47,167 bases of DNA. It comes from Fonsecaea monophora (Eukaryota; Ascomycota; Eurotiomycetes; Chaetothyriales; Herpotrichiellaceae). The stretch is taken from the NCBI RefSeq assembly GCF_001642475.1, contig NW_019174098.1, positions 1 to 47,167 of the forward strand, read 5' to 3'. Each line of letters begins with the position of its first letter. The first letter of the stretch is position 1. A program made the translations under genes and the position numbers. Shown here piece by piece: positions 9,992 to 20,313 of the stretch. The notes beneath the pieces were generated by a model, which was not told where the DNA came from, searched no databases, and saw only the letters and a program-made list of their open reading frames with translations.

Positions 9992-11367
9992 ATGGGGCTT
10001 TCTACCGAGGCTGTCAACAACATAACCTCCACCCTCAACGCTGCCTGCGTTGATGGGGATAAGGGGATTCCAGGGTTGGTGGGTATCGCCATTGGAAAGG
10101 ACGGTAAAGAGCTCTACGCTCATGCCGCCGGCAAAAGAGGATTTGGCTCCTCTGAGCCAATGACCCTTGATAGCATTTTCTGGATAGCATCTTGCACCAA
10201 GATGATTACCGGCGTGGCATGTATGCAGTTAGTGGAGCAAGGAAAACTGTCGCTGGACGATGCGAACCAGGTGACGCAGCTGTGTCCTGAGATCAAGAAC
10301 TTGAGCGTCTTGCAGCCTGATGGCAAGCTCGTCCCAGCAAAGAGAGGAGTGACTCTGAGAATGCTGTTGTCGCATACCGGTCAGAGACAATTCCTTTCCC
10401 ATAATATGTATCGAGCTAACGCGAATCCAGCGGGCTTCGGCTATACGTTCTTTCACGATGGTCTTCGTGATCATAGCAAACCCATTGGGTATGATGAGTT
10501 CTCAGGGCATATCAAGGATTTGATCCAGCCGCTGGTCCATCAGCCTGGTGAAGGTTGGCAATATGGCGTGGGTTCTGCCTCTCGATTGAACAGGAAGTTT
10601 GACTGAAATCACGCCTTAGGTGAATATTGACTGGGCTGGAATATGTGTCGAGCGTGTCACCAATCTGTCGTTGAACGACTACTTTCAACGCCACATATTC
10701 CAACCCTTGAACATTAAGAACATTTCCATGTTTCCCAATGCCGATATGAAGGCGAAGCTGGCCTATATGAATGCGCGGACTCCAGACGGCCAGCTTCAAC
10801 CGCGAGACCATCTCCTTCACCGTCCATTGGTCGTCGAGAGTCAGCAAGACATTGCGACCTGCGTCAACAGTGGAGGAGCTGGCGCCTTTGCGCGGCCACG
10901 AGAGTATTGCCGTAAGCCACCTTTTAGTCCACACTTGCGGGCATTAGAGCTGATGGGACACAGAAATCCTAGCCACTTTGCTGAATGACGGCACATCGCC
11001 GATTACCGGCGCTCAAATTCTGAAAAAGGAGACAGTGGATTTGATGTTCCAAAACCAGATTCCCGAGTTCCCGGACTTTTCACGCCAGGGCATCCCTCCA
11101 GCCAAGCCGGACCTGACCAATCCCATCCCAGACTTGTATCCAGGCAAGCAGCAGGGCTGGGGTTTGACCTTTATGCTGAGTGATGGGCCGACCGGACGGT
11201 CGACGGGGACTGGCCACTGGGCGGGGTTGCCCAATCTTTACTGGTGGTGCGATCGAGCCAAGGGAGTAGCAGGGATGATATGTTCTCAAATCCTTCCTTT
11301 TGCAGACCCTCAAGTGTTGGGTCTCTGGGTGGCTCTCGAATCAGGCGTGTACAGTGGCCTGAGTTAG
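9992..11367 (+). CDS. Beta-lactamase-fold serine hydrolase/transesterase
   Basis: Three exons, 9992-10567, 10620-10911 and 10964-11367 (introns of 52 bp), sum to 1272 nt and 423 aa. The serine beta-lactamase/penicillin-binding fold (PF00144) is shown by SCTK (Ser67-x-x-Lys70) after WIA and the second-motif tyrosine in WQYG (Tyr191). PGKQQGWGLTF and the GTGHWAGLPNLYW segment are typical of the C-terminal part in fungal LovD/EstB-like members. No signal peptide is seen, so it is probably cytosolic. Family VIII esterases and LovD-type acyltransferases share these motifs; sequence alone does not tell them apart. Being divergent from a Baeyer-Villiger monooxygenase, the simplest inference is an esterase or lactonase acting on its product. 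The start is the first ATG; the frame extends 15 nt further upstream only to a TTG. Confidence 0.9.
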
Positions 11368-12038
11368 GTCAAGTTAGGTACCCGGGCGATGAAGTGTGCC
11401 GTTTATACAAATCCATTTTGCCAATTTGATCCACGGGACGACCGACTCCGTAGGATGGGGACCGCCTCCAGAAAGCTAGATACAGTAGCAAGCCAGGTGC
11501 TGGTCAGTAATAGCGTGCAAAGACGGAAAAAGGGTGCTGCAAAGGGAATGGGTGGATGCGTGCCTGTACGATGTAACCCGTTGGTGCCGTGAAAGCAAAA
11601 GTGTCCTCAACCGCTTCGTCAGCTGGGATTAGCTGCCTTGTGAAGGGGGGAGTGCATAATATTTTGGATCGCCCAGGGTGAAGGGTGAGGGTGAATTGGG
11701 GCGCTTGTGGGCGCAGTGGGCGCTGCCAGGTCGGATTGGCGGTGACCAAGCAACCAAGGCAACCAAGCCTGGATGAGCCGGGCGAAGCGAAGCAATGCGA
11801 GAGAAAGAGTTGTTGCCTACCCCGCAAAAGAGCCAGAAGGCCCATGAAAGCAGGACAATCGCGGGGGCTGGACTGAGAGACTCCACCTTCTTCCGCGTGC
11901 ACTGACAACTGACATCTCAGAGAACCAGCAATTACCTTGTTGCCTTGACATTTCAGAGCCCATACCGTCGTCGAGGTCAATGCCGCAGTGATCCCTGACT
12001 CGATCGACCGATTTACGCACTCCCCCCTGGAACAAATC
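11368..12038. promoter_or_regulatory. Intergenic region upstream of the Zn2Cys6 regulator
   Basis: No gene is supported. CCGCA occurs at 11822-11826 and 11983-11987. The 11-mer CCGCAAAAGAG at 11822-11832 is identical to 9462-9472 in the monooxygenase/hydrolase promoter, which suggests autoregulation or common control; this is inference. The reading frame of the regulator extends upstream to 11988 only through a GTG. Confidence 0.4.
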
Positions 12039-14549
12039 ATGGCGCAAACTGTCGCCCTCCGTCGTCGCCAGAACAAGAGCTGCGATCAGTGTCGAGCGGG
12101 CAAACGTCGATGCGATGTCGAAGTCGCTGTCCACGAGGCGCCGACAATCAGCGGTCTCAATTTCTCTTCGAGCGATGACCACGACGCGGTGAATGTCTTT
12201 GCCTCCTCTCCCTGCACAAATTGTAAGAAGTGGAAAAAGGCATGTACAATCGAGTGGATCAAGTCGCATCAAAGGCGTCAGTCAACCACCTCCAAACGCC
12301 GGCGAGGGTCCAAAGGAATGTCGCACGCAGTAGATGACACGGCCAGCCAGGATGTGTGGGCGGACGGCGTCTCTAATCTTCCACAGGAGGATATTGACTC
12401 GATGCTCACCGACTCTCTCAACAGGTCGATATCCAGAGAAACGTTTCCGGATGGCTCGATAGCATCCTTATCCACAGGTACCATGTTTGAGAGTTTGAAT
12501 GGATCGCAACACGACGACAGCGCCTCTCTCATGAACTCACAGCTCAATCAGCCTTTCTACGACTTTACTCCGGTCGACTGCCCCGAGCCCTATCCAACCA
12601 ATTATTACATAGCTCAGCCAATGCTCGATCCGGATGTCGCCATTGATGGCCAATCTTCAACGAGTTACCTCTCTGACGGTTCGAACTCTTGGAGCCAGCC
12701 CTTATCGAACCCTCAGTCCGTAGTTGACAGCCAGGACCAGGAGTCAGTGGTGCAGGAACGTCGATTCTCCCCTCCATTCTATGGAAATGGCCTGACCAAG
12801 AAAACGGCATCACCCTTTGCCTCGCACTTTCTGGCGGAGGATCATAGTCGGCTCTACATTAAAAAGGGCCTGCTTAAAATCTACCACGACTCCCTAGAAG
12901 GTGCTTTAAGCTGTTGGCTGATTGAGAGGAATTGCCCCTATGCGTCTAGTCCATTTATGGACCAACGAGACGCATGGAGCTCCAAATGGTCCAACAGAAT
13001 TGTGACACGGGTCCGTGCCCTGGACGATGCATATGCAAGGAGTGGCCTGCTATCTCAGAGTGACCAAAAGCAGGCATCCAATGTCCTCAGCCTCGTGGTT
13101 ATGGCTTTCGCGGTGCAATGGGCCCAATCTCCCTTCGGAAAACACGACAACCTCAGCACTCAGCTACCTGAACATGGAATCTTTGGGCGCAATATGCAGA
13201 AAGCACTATGGCAGAAGGCCAGTGCTGCCCTTAATCAGGCCGTGGGCAACCCGTCCTTCAAGGTCATATTTGCCACCATTATCTTTTCTTTGACGCAACG
13301 TCCCATAGAGTCGGCCGAAGTCCTTCCTAGCCCAGGGTCACGTCGACAGAATGATCTCGCATCGCTACGGAAGATCCTCGACCATGACACCGGACCTATC
13401 TTTTTGGACGTCGCCGTCCGCAAACTGCATGATCATCAACGAAGACTCAAGGACGCCGAACGGTCTCAGAACGGCAGTCACGTCGCGTTACAAACTTCGA
13501 TTGCTCTAGGTGAGCAGGACAAACAAACGTTTGGACTTATGTTCTGGCTCGCCATTATGTTTGACACAATATCCGCAGCTATGAACCGACGGACTTTTGC
13601 TCTAAGTGATGGTGAGACCAGCATCACTGACGATGAACCGATCCCGGCGCCTCGTCTCGCAACATCCGTCAACGGCTATTCCTGTGACCTTGATGGGTAT
13701 TCTGGATTCTCCAACATGAACAGTGCCCAATTGTCCCGCGAGTCGCAGGTATGGGGCAACTATTTTCTTCGTCAGCAGTCGCGGATCGGCGATGTTCGTA
13801 AGCAAACAACTCGCTGGCCTTGCTCCTATGTCGATGCTGCCGCATGCCTGGCCGACGCTGCGCCGGTCAAAGTTCTTGTGTTCCGCAGGGTGGGACATCT
13901 CCAAGATCTGTATTATCAGCGCGCCACGGCCGATGCGATTGAGAACGCCATCGCTTCGACGCTCGAGGTCTATAACCATTGGAACAATACATATGGTCGC
14001 TTCATCTCAGACTGTATAGCGAACCACGAGAGCCTCCCGGCCCGGATTCAATCCTGGTACATCCTCCTGGCCAGCCACTGGCACCTTGCTATCCTCATTC
14101 TAGCGGATCTGATTGAGAAGCTGGACGATTCGAACATGACTCTACCAGCAAATCGAACCGCCAGACAGACCACGGAGTTCTCTGCGGCCCTGAGGTTCCG
14201 CTCCGTGTACGCTGTTTCGGACCTCGGCCGATGTTCGCGCTTCAGTAACGAAGACTTGTCCTTTTCGCAATCTCCGGATTTCCACCATGCGGTGAACAAA
14301 GCAGCGTTACTCACAGAACCATGGACGGTAGTTTTGGTGCGTTCATTCGCACAGGCTGGTGAAGTTCTGGTCAAACTCGTCCTGTCACGGCGAGAACCTG
14401 GACTTTTCATGGACACCAACCACCTGTCGGAGGCAAGGAGTCGTCTGAATGATTGTATCGAGGCGTTGTGGCTGCTAGGACGAAAGAGTGACATGGCATT
14501 AAGTGCCGCCAAAATACTTCAGGAGGCTGTGAACCAGGGTATGGCATAA
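12039..14549 (+). CDS. Zn2Cys6 fungal transcription factor
   Basis: A single exon encodes 836 aa. The zinc cluster begins near residue 14: CDQC, RAGKRRC, then CTNC, KKWKKAC, i.e. C-x2-C-x6-C-x33-C-x2-C-x6-C. The 33-residue loop between the third and fourth cysteines is far longer than the usual 5-12, and no canonical intron lies in it. A basic linker follows (SKRRRGSK). A Ser/Asp/Gln-rich region extends to about residue 245. The remainder is a helical regulatory region that contains AVQWAQS and SWYILLASHWHLAIL, like the middle homology region of such factors. Zn2Cys6 proteins are nuclear regulators binding CGG-type repeats. Its position beside the monooxygenase/hydrolase pair suggests that it controls them. 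The effector is unknown. Confidence 0.9.
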   Translation: MAQTVALRRRQNKSCDQCRAGKRRCDVEVAVHEAPTISGLNFSSSDDHDAVNVFASSPCTNCKKWKKACTIEWIKSHQRRQSTTSKRRRGSKGMSHAVDDTASQDVWADGVSNLPQEDIDSMLTDSLNRSISRETFPDGSIASLSTGTMFESLNGSQHDDSASLMNSQLNQPFYDFTPVDCPEPYPTNYYIAQPMLDPDVAIDGQSSTSYLSDGSNSWSQPLSNPQSVVDSQDQESVVQERRFSPPFYGNGLTKKTASPFASHFLAEDHSRLYIKKGLLKIYHDSLEGALSCWLIERNCPYASSPFMDQRDAWSSKWSNRIVTRVRALDDAYARSGLLSQSDQKQASNVLSLVVMAFAVQWAQSPFGKHDNLSTQLPEHGIFGRNMQKALWQKASAALNQAVGNPSFKVIFATIIFSLTQRPIESAEVLPSPGSRRQNDLASLRKILDHDTGPIFLDVAVRKLHDHQRRLKDAERSQNGSHVALQTSIALGEQDKQTFGLMFWLAIMFDTISAAMNRRTFALSDGETSITDDEPIPAPRLATSVNGYSCDLDGYSGFSNMNSAQLSRESQVWGNYFLRQQSRIGDVRKQTTRWPCSYVDAAACLADAAPVKVLVFRRVGHLQDLYYQRATADAIENAIASTLEVYNHWNNTYGRFISDCIANHESLPARIQSWYILLASHWHLAILILADLIEKLDDSNMTLPANRTARQTTEFSAALRFRSVYAVSDLGRCSRFSNEDLSFSQSPDFHHAVNKAALLTEPWTVVLVRSFAQAGEVLVKLVLSRREPGLFMDTNHLSEARSRLNDCIEALWLLGRKSDMALSAAKILQEAVNQGMA

Positions 14550-17500
14550 AATCTTAATGACACAGGTAATGGCGGAAAAGCACTTGATGTTTTTTGACTT
14601 TGGTCTCATTGGGGTTTGGGTCTACCTAAGTCTGGTCTACTCTCATATTATTGCGTGTCGTTTGCCGTGGCTGCCGTCGGAAGCCAATGTTCCCCGGGCC
14701 TAGCGAGTAACAAGGACCAGCCTGTACCTGTCTGGGCGGCTTGGACAGGCAGGACTTCTGGTGAGCTCCCCTGTCTCCCTCCCTTTTTCTTTCTGCGCGG
14801 TGGCCCATACGACTCAGGGCCACGAGGGCAACCCATCCGACCGCATTTGTCAGTACATCCATACATCCATCACTCGCACAGGAGGGTGCGGCTGGGCGAG
14901 CTTTGCGGACAAGCGAACGAGGACGTCTATTTCCGCGCAGTCTTAACCGCACGGGTGTCTGACGAACCTTATTCCTCCTACGCAAGGCACGAGGCCAGAA
15001 GACAGAATACATACTTCGGCCCAATGGGTACGATCGACCCCCAAAACCGGGTTAAGGTCCTTGCATTAGCTATCCCTGATTCTTCTTAGGCCAGGAGGAT
15101 ATGAAACAGGAGCTGCTGCTCTACTGGTACATGCGGACAGGGGCTGGGCTTACGGGACGCGTTATCCGCACATCACCCTCGCCCTCGGCGCTGGGATGCG
15201 GAACCGCATGTTCACGAGAGAATGCAGATCCTGGAGACCTCCCTCTCCACGCGGGGAAAGCAGAAGTCTGCCGAGCAACCTCTTATGCGAAACCTGGGGA
15301 ACGAGAGCGCTTGGGAGCGCATGCGGCAGATGCACGGCTCGAGTGAGGTGATGAGGGGGAATCAATCACAAGGTCCATGTCGATCGACGACGACATTTCC
15401 ATTCCCTTCCGCATTACTGGGAGAAGTTATGGACTTTGCAACACTTCTCGGAGCTTCGGGAAGGTGATGGGAGGGAGTGCTCGGTATTGCGGAGATTGTT
15501 ATGCTGCGACTGAGTCAAGGATGCGAGCATTCGACACAGCGGCGTCCCAGCCTCTGGACAGTTTCTGTCCTTGCCATCGACTACTCCCTGGTGACTTTAC
15601 GGACCGTCTTTTGAACAGCTGTCGAGTTGTTTGTTGTTACTATGCGGTTGAGACGGCCGCATCTTTTGCAACGCCCGGATTGCACTACCACGAGGTCAAG
15701 CAGGAGGTACACGAAACGCTTACAGTTCGATGTCACCGTCCCGACCCGCCAACTCTCCGTCCACCCAGGTTCATTACAAATAGTCTTTCTCTCCCGTTGC
15801 TAGTATGTCTTTCAGGGTGACGCGGTCCAGGGCCCAGAGACCTAGGAGCAGGGTGAAGGTATTTTTCAATGACTGACGACTTATGACCGGACTGGTGGCT
15901 GGTGTTGGTTTTATTCATCGATTTGGTTCGGATACTACCCACATAGGTACCTTACATACGTACTAGGTACTAGCAATTAATACGCACGTCTTTACTTGGT
16001 ACAGGTATATTTTGTATTTCGCGGACACATACGAGGTGTTTCGTCACGGTAGACCCTTTCTTTGAAAGGGAAGAACTCAACAGTTCGAGACGAACGATGG
16101 GTTTAGATGGATTTTGTCATTTTATCATATGTATATGTCCTGTCTGTCCTGTCCTGTCCTGTCCTGATGTGTGTTGTGTTGTATGTGTGTTCAGACAGCC
16201 TGGCCATCCATCCATCCATTCACCCTCCCACCCATCCGGCTTTATTTGTGCTTTGCGCTTTGTGCTGAAGATACGGGTAGCTTACCTAGGTACCCGTGAC
16301 ATCCGGGTCGGGTCGACTTGATACTCCGTACTCCGTACGTGTATATCAATCTCGCCAACGAGGGTGACACTATCACACTCGTACTTGTACTCGTAGGGCC
16401 ACACACAGAACATCAAGGACCGCGGGACCTTGGACGTGGCGCCTTTGATATCGACTTCCAGGTACAAAGACATTCCTTTCTTGCGAGGTTAGAGACCGGC
16501 TAAGTGGCTCCTCTTTGCCATTTGGAGCGAGAAGCATCACATCACATCATGTGGAGATGTCGGGCTGCGGCTGGAGTAGTCTTACAGTCGGTCAGCAACT
16601 GTCCATCATCGTCAGATCTCTCCTGTTGCTGCTGTTGCCGCAGGAGGATGAGGATGAGGTAAGGTGAGGTGAGGTGTTTTAAGTTGAGTAAGAGACAGCT
16701 GACGACAGGGAATCCTACCTGTCGGGTCATCCATCCATCCATTCCAGGAACGAATCGGGAATTCTGTGGGATATTTTATCATCAGCAGCAGCAGCAGCAG
16801 CAGCAGCAGCACAGCACACACATACCCAGCCCTATCGGTAGGTAGGTAAGTTACGTAGCTAAGTATCGAGCGAGCCAACGACATAAATGTCTGGGTGTAC
16901 ATGTACATCTGCGCCCGTAAATGATCATGCCCAGCCTGAAGATATGAGCGCACCTACGCACTGCACACTGCACAAGACACTGGCATTATCCAGACGAATA
17001 GCGACGGACGGCACGGATAAGAGCATCGATGCGATACGAGGTGCTGCGAACACTTATAATCTCCGGAGCCCCCTCCAACCGCAATCAAGCGGACAATTCA
17101 GTTTGTGCCACGTCCCTGCCAACGCGCCCAGCACCGACATGTCGCGTGATTGGTGCGATATGACCGTCTTTCTCGGTTCAGCCTCGCGAGGCTGAGAGGT
17201 TTTGAGGCCTCAAGTGCCAGGATTGCCAACGCATTGCCAGCTCCCAAACACTCCCAAACTCCGACTTGGATCCAACCATCCAGCGGTGACTGGTGACTGG
17301 GGACTGGTGGCTAGAGTGGTCCTCATGGTCCGCGACGAGTAAAGTACCCCTCTAGGTAGGTAGGTAAAGTCGTTCATTTTTCTTTCTTTTTCTCTCTTTG
17401 AAACGTGTATTATCTCTTGCTTCGGTCCGGAACAGTCTTTTGCACATAAATAACACTTGTCTTCTCTTATCTTCGTTGGCTGGTTGAATTTTTGATCAAG

Positions 17501-17807
17501 TATTCTGTATATCAGAACGCCACACACAAACACACGCCAATCAATAGACTTTACTTGTACAGGTCCACAGCACAGTACAGCACAGCGCAGGATACGCCAC
17601 AATCTCAGTCACAGTCACAGTTACAGTTACAGTCTCGTGCAGGGGCGAACCTCGAATCTCGTTCATCAGATACTGCCATATACACAAACCTACCCTACCC
17701 TACCTACCACCTTGGTTATTTGTTCCCTTCCCCCATTTCCAATTACACTCTATACAACCACAGAAACCAAAAAAAAGAAGGCGGAAGAGACGGAAAAGCC
17801 GGAAAAG
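14550..17807. other. 3.3-kb gene-poor, repeat-rich interval
   Basis: Open frames here are short, overlap on both strands and show no recognisable motif, so I call no gene. Repeats include (GTCCT)n near 16145-16166, CCATCCATCC runs near 16205 and 16730, (CAG)n at about 16783-16811, TAGGTA/TACCTA blocks (15946-15970, 16280-16292, 16839-16850, 17353-17367) and CAGTTACAG-type runs at 17603-17630. The last several hundred bases, rich in C, A and T, are probably the promoter and 5' UTR of the HET gene. Confidence 0.45.
16783..16811 (+). repeat. (CAG)n microsatellite
   Basis: About nine or ten uninterrupted CAG units lie in non-coding sequence. Confidence 0.9.
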
Positions 17808-19610
17808 ATGCTACTGGTCAACACCGAAACGCTCAAACTCGAGTCCATCGTCTACCCGCCTCCCGGCTCTTACGCCATCCTCTCGCACACCTGGACAAAG
17901 GAGGAGATCAGCTTTCAGGACTGGAAGTGCATCGAGGGCGGCGGTCCCGAGGCCGACGCCCTCAAGGCCAAGGCCGGGTATGCAAAGATCGAAATGACGT
18001 GCCGCATCGCAAAGGCCGACAGCCTCAAGTACGCGTGGGTCGACACGTGCGGGATCGACAAGAGCAGCAGCGCCGAGCTGTCCGAGGCCATCAACTCCAT
18101 GTTCAAGTGGTACCGGGACGCGCACATCTGCTACGCCTACCTCTCGGATCTGGAGAACGCGGCGGACACGAGTCAGTTACAAACGTGTCGGTGGTTCACC
18201 AGAGGCTGGACGCTCCAGGAACTGATTGCGCCGCAGAAGGTCCGGTTCTACGACAAGTGGTGGGTCGAGGCCGGCACCAAGGCCAGTTTCCAGGAGCTCC
18301 TCGCCACCGTCACCCGCATCGACTCGGACGTGCTGGTCAACGGCCAGAACCTCGACTTTGTGCCCGTCGGCAGGAAAATGTCGTGGGCCGCGCACCGCGA
18401 GACCAGCCGGGTCGAGGACCTCGCGTACTGTCTGCTGGGTCTCTTCAACGTCAACATGCCGCTGCTGTACGGGGAAGGGGACCGGGCGTTTCTCCGCCTC
18501 CAAGAAGAAATCCTCAAGGAGCACAACGACCTGAGTCTGTTCGCGTGGCAGAACACGTCGGGCACGTCGCTCTACCGCGGCATCTTTGCAGAGTCCCCCA
18601 CAGAATTCTCGGACTGCTTCGACCTCAAGGCGCCGCACGAGCGGGAGAGTCTCGGGAACGAAGTCTCCATCACCAGCAACGGGTTGCGCGCCGAAGGCAT
18701 CTTTCTCCCCGGACAGAATGACTGCTGCATTCTCGATCTCGGCTGCTGTCGCAGCGGAGCCACCACGGATCCTGAATGGCTGTACGTCCGCCTCAAAAAG
18801 GTGGGAGAGACGTTCGTCCGCGTCCTGCCGAAACACGTCACGGCCGAGAAATCACGGCTCATCTGGTGGCAGGGCAGCAGGCGCACGGTGTACGTCCGCA
18901 AGAGCGTCCACAGCCAACAGCTCACCGAGGCCAACTACCGCATATCCAGCGTGACGGTCCAGTTCGCCGAGTCTCTCCGGGGCAAAACGAAGCTGTGCGA
19001 TGTATTACCTCCACAGCATTGGGAGGCAGAGACCACGCGATTCTTCGGCTTCGAATCCGCCAGCTTCACTGGCATCGTGCCATTTGTGTTCGAGACATCT
19101 CCCCCAGCACCTCGACTGCGGAAACGTCTCGTGCTCCTCTGCGGCGTGCACAAATCCTTCATCCGAAGCTGGAGGCTCGATTCGTGGGCCGCCATCTTCC
19201 AGGAGTCCGATGCGAATGACGACCTCTCGACGGCGCTGGTGGCGCTGGCCCACGGCGACGATGCGAGCCTCTCCGAAACCCACCGACAAAACGTCATCAA
19301 GGACGTGCTGTTTGCCAACTTCTCAGACTCGTACGGGGTGTTGCGAGGCCTGGACAAACGAAACTCGGTCCTGATCAAGGACCACGCCAGTCGGACCCAG
19401 TACATTCTGTCCCTGGAGATGCACGACGTCCCCGTGGGGAATACGTGGCGGGCCACGACGGCGACCATCAACTGCGAGACGGTAAATGTGCCCGTGGAGA
19501 AGGTCAGAAACCCAAAGGGACTGGTGAAAACAGAGGTCAAAAAGGTCGAGTCGTCGTTGATGCCAATAGACACCATCAAGCCCAGAGCCTCTGCTGTGGG
19601 CGTGGTTTAG
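17808..19610 (+). CDS. HET-domain protein (heterokaryon incompatibility type)
   Basis: A single exon encodes 600 aa. The HET domain (PF06985) occupies roughly residues 22-170: YAILSHTW (22-29), WVDTCGIDKSSSAELSEAI (77-95), the CYAYLSD strand and RGWTLQELIAP (132-142). RVEDLAYCLLGLFNVNMPLL, then YGEGDRAFLRLQEEIL, follows, as in HET-E/HET-D-like and many orphan HET proteins. No NACHT, WD40 or ankyrin part is present; the C-terminal about 330 residues are a beta-rich region of the type usual in stand-alone HET proteins. HET proteins trigger cell death or growth arrest on non-self fusion; whether this one does so is unknown. The start is the first ATG giving a canonical N terminus; the frame is open further upstream without homology-like sequence. 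Confidence 0.93.
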   Translation: MLLVNTETLKLESIVYPPPGSYAILSHTWTKEEISFQDWKCIEGGGPEADALKAKAGYAKIEMTCRIAKADSLKYAWVDTCGIDKSSSAELSEAINSMFKWYRDAHICYAYLSDLENAADTSQLQTCRWFTRGWTLQELIAPQKVRFYDKWWVEAGTKASFQELLATVTRIDSDVLVNGQNLDFVPVGRKMSWAAHRETSRVEDLAYCLLGLFNVNMPLLYGEGDRAFLRLQEEILKEHNDLSLFAWQNTSGTSLYRGIFAESPTEFSDCFDLKAPHERESLGNEVSITSNGLRAEGIFLPGQNDCCILDLGCCRSGATTDPEWLYVRLKKVGETFVRVLPKHVTAEKSRLIWWQGSRRTVYVRKSVHSQQLTEANYRISSVTVQFAESLRGKTKLCDVLPPQHWEAETTRFFGFESASFTGIVPFVFETSPPAPRLRKRLVLLCGVHKSFIRSWRLDSWAAIFQESDANDDLSTALVALAHGDDASLSETHRQNVIKDVLFANFSDSYGVLRGLDKRNSVLIKDHASRTQYILSLEMHDVPVGNTWRATTATINCETVNVPVEKVRNPKGLVKTEVKKVESSLMPIDTIKPRASAVGVV

Positions 19611-20313
19611 AAATGTGCTTTTCTTCGTCGATGCGAAAATTGGATAGAGACATTTCAAGCCCTTCTGGCCTTTCGGTGCGTGTATAGATAGATGTTTAAC
19701 CAATCAATCTGCTGGTCTGTTCGACCTCCCGCAAAGCTTATTACTCACCTTCGAACGGTAGCGGGTACACGACAATATGAAATGAGTTTTAATATACTCA
19801 AGTGAAGGAATGTCTGTGGGGTGGTGACGACAGTGAGGGAAGAAGAGGTAAATTGATTAAATTGATGCTATATTCTCGGACTCGGATTTCATGTGCCTGC
19901 GTGGCTGCCAAGGCTGAGCCCCTTAGTCAAGGAAGATCGATACCCCTGATCTACTATAGACCCTTAGGTCTGTTCGATCATAAGATGAGTCCTGATGTTG
20001 ATTGCATCAGTCACGAGCTCAAACGACTGAGCGCCCTATTCGATAGGACACCACGACGGATCCTGTCACTGTCGAAGAGGCAACACCAGATGTGGAACAT
20101 ATGCCATTATTCGTTGAGCTCTATTGATAGCTATGGCTGGGTCAAAGGAGTGGAAGTACTGCAAGAAATCGTCAAAATCATCATAGCCAGAAAAGTTCCA
20201 AAAGGCACTTTTGAGCACACCAATCTCCCTCCTCACGGCTCCTCGCTTCTGCCGACCACAAAGCCGTGTCGCCTGCATGATTAATCCTCATCGCCCACAG
20301 GACCACCCCTTCA
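19611..20313. other. Convergent intergenic region
   Basis: This lies between the 3' ends of the HET gene and the decarboxylase. Open frames in it are unsupported. Nothing else was seen. Confidence 0.45.

Noticed and set aside
11988..12038. Regulator start at 11988
   Set aside because: The codon is GTG; ATG 12039 is the first usable start and precedes the zinc cluster by a normal distance.
14616..15089. 157-codon plus-strand open frame
   Set aside because: No motif, and equally long frames on the opposite strand; composition like the surrounding non-coding DNA.
17492..18721. 409-codon plus-strand frame overlapping the HET gene
   Set aside because: It is a shifted-frame shadow of the GC-rich HET coding sequence, Arg/Gly/His-rich with no domain.
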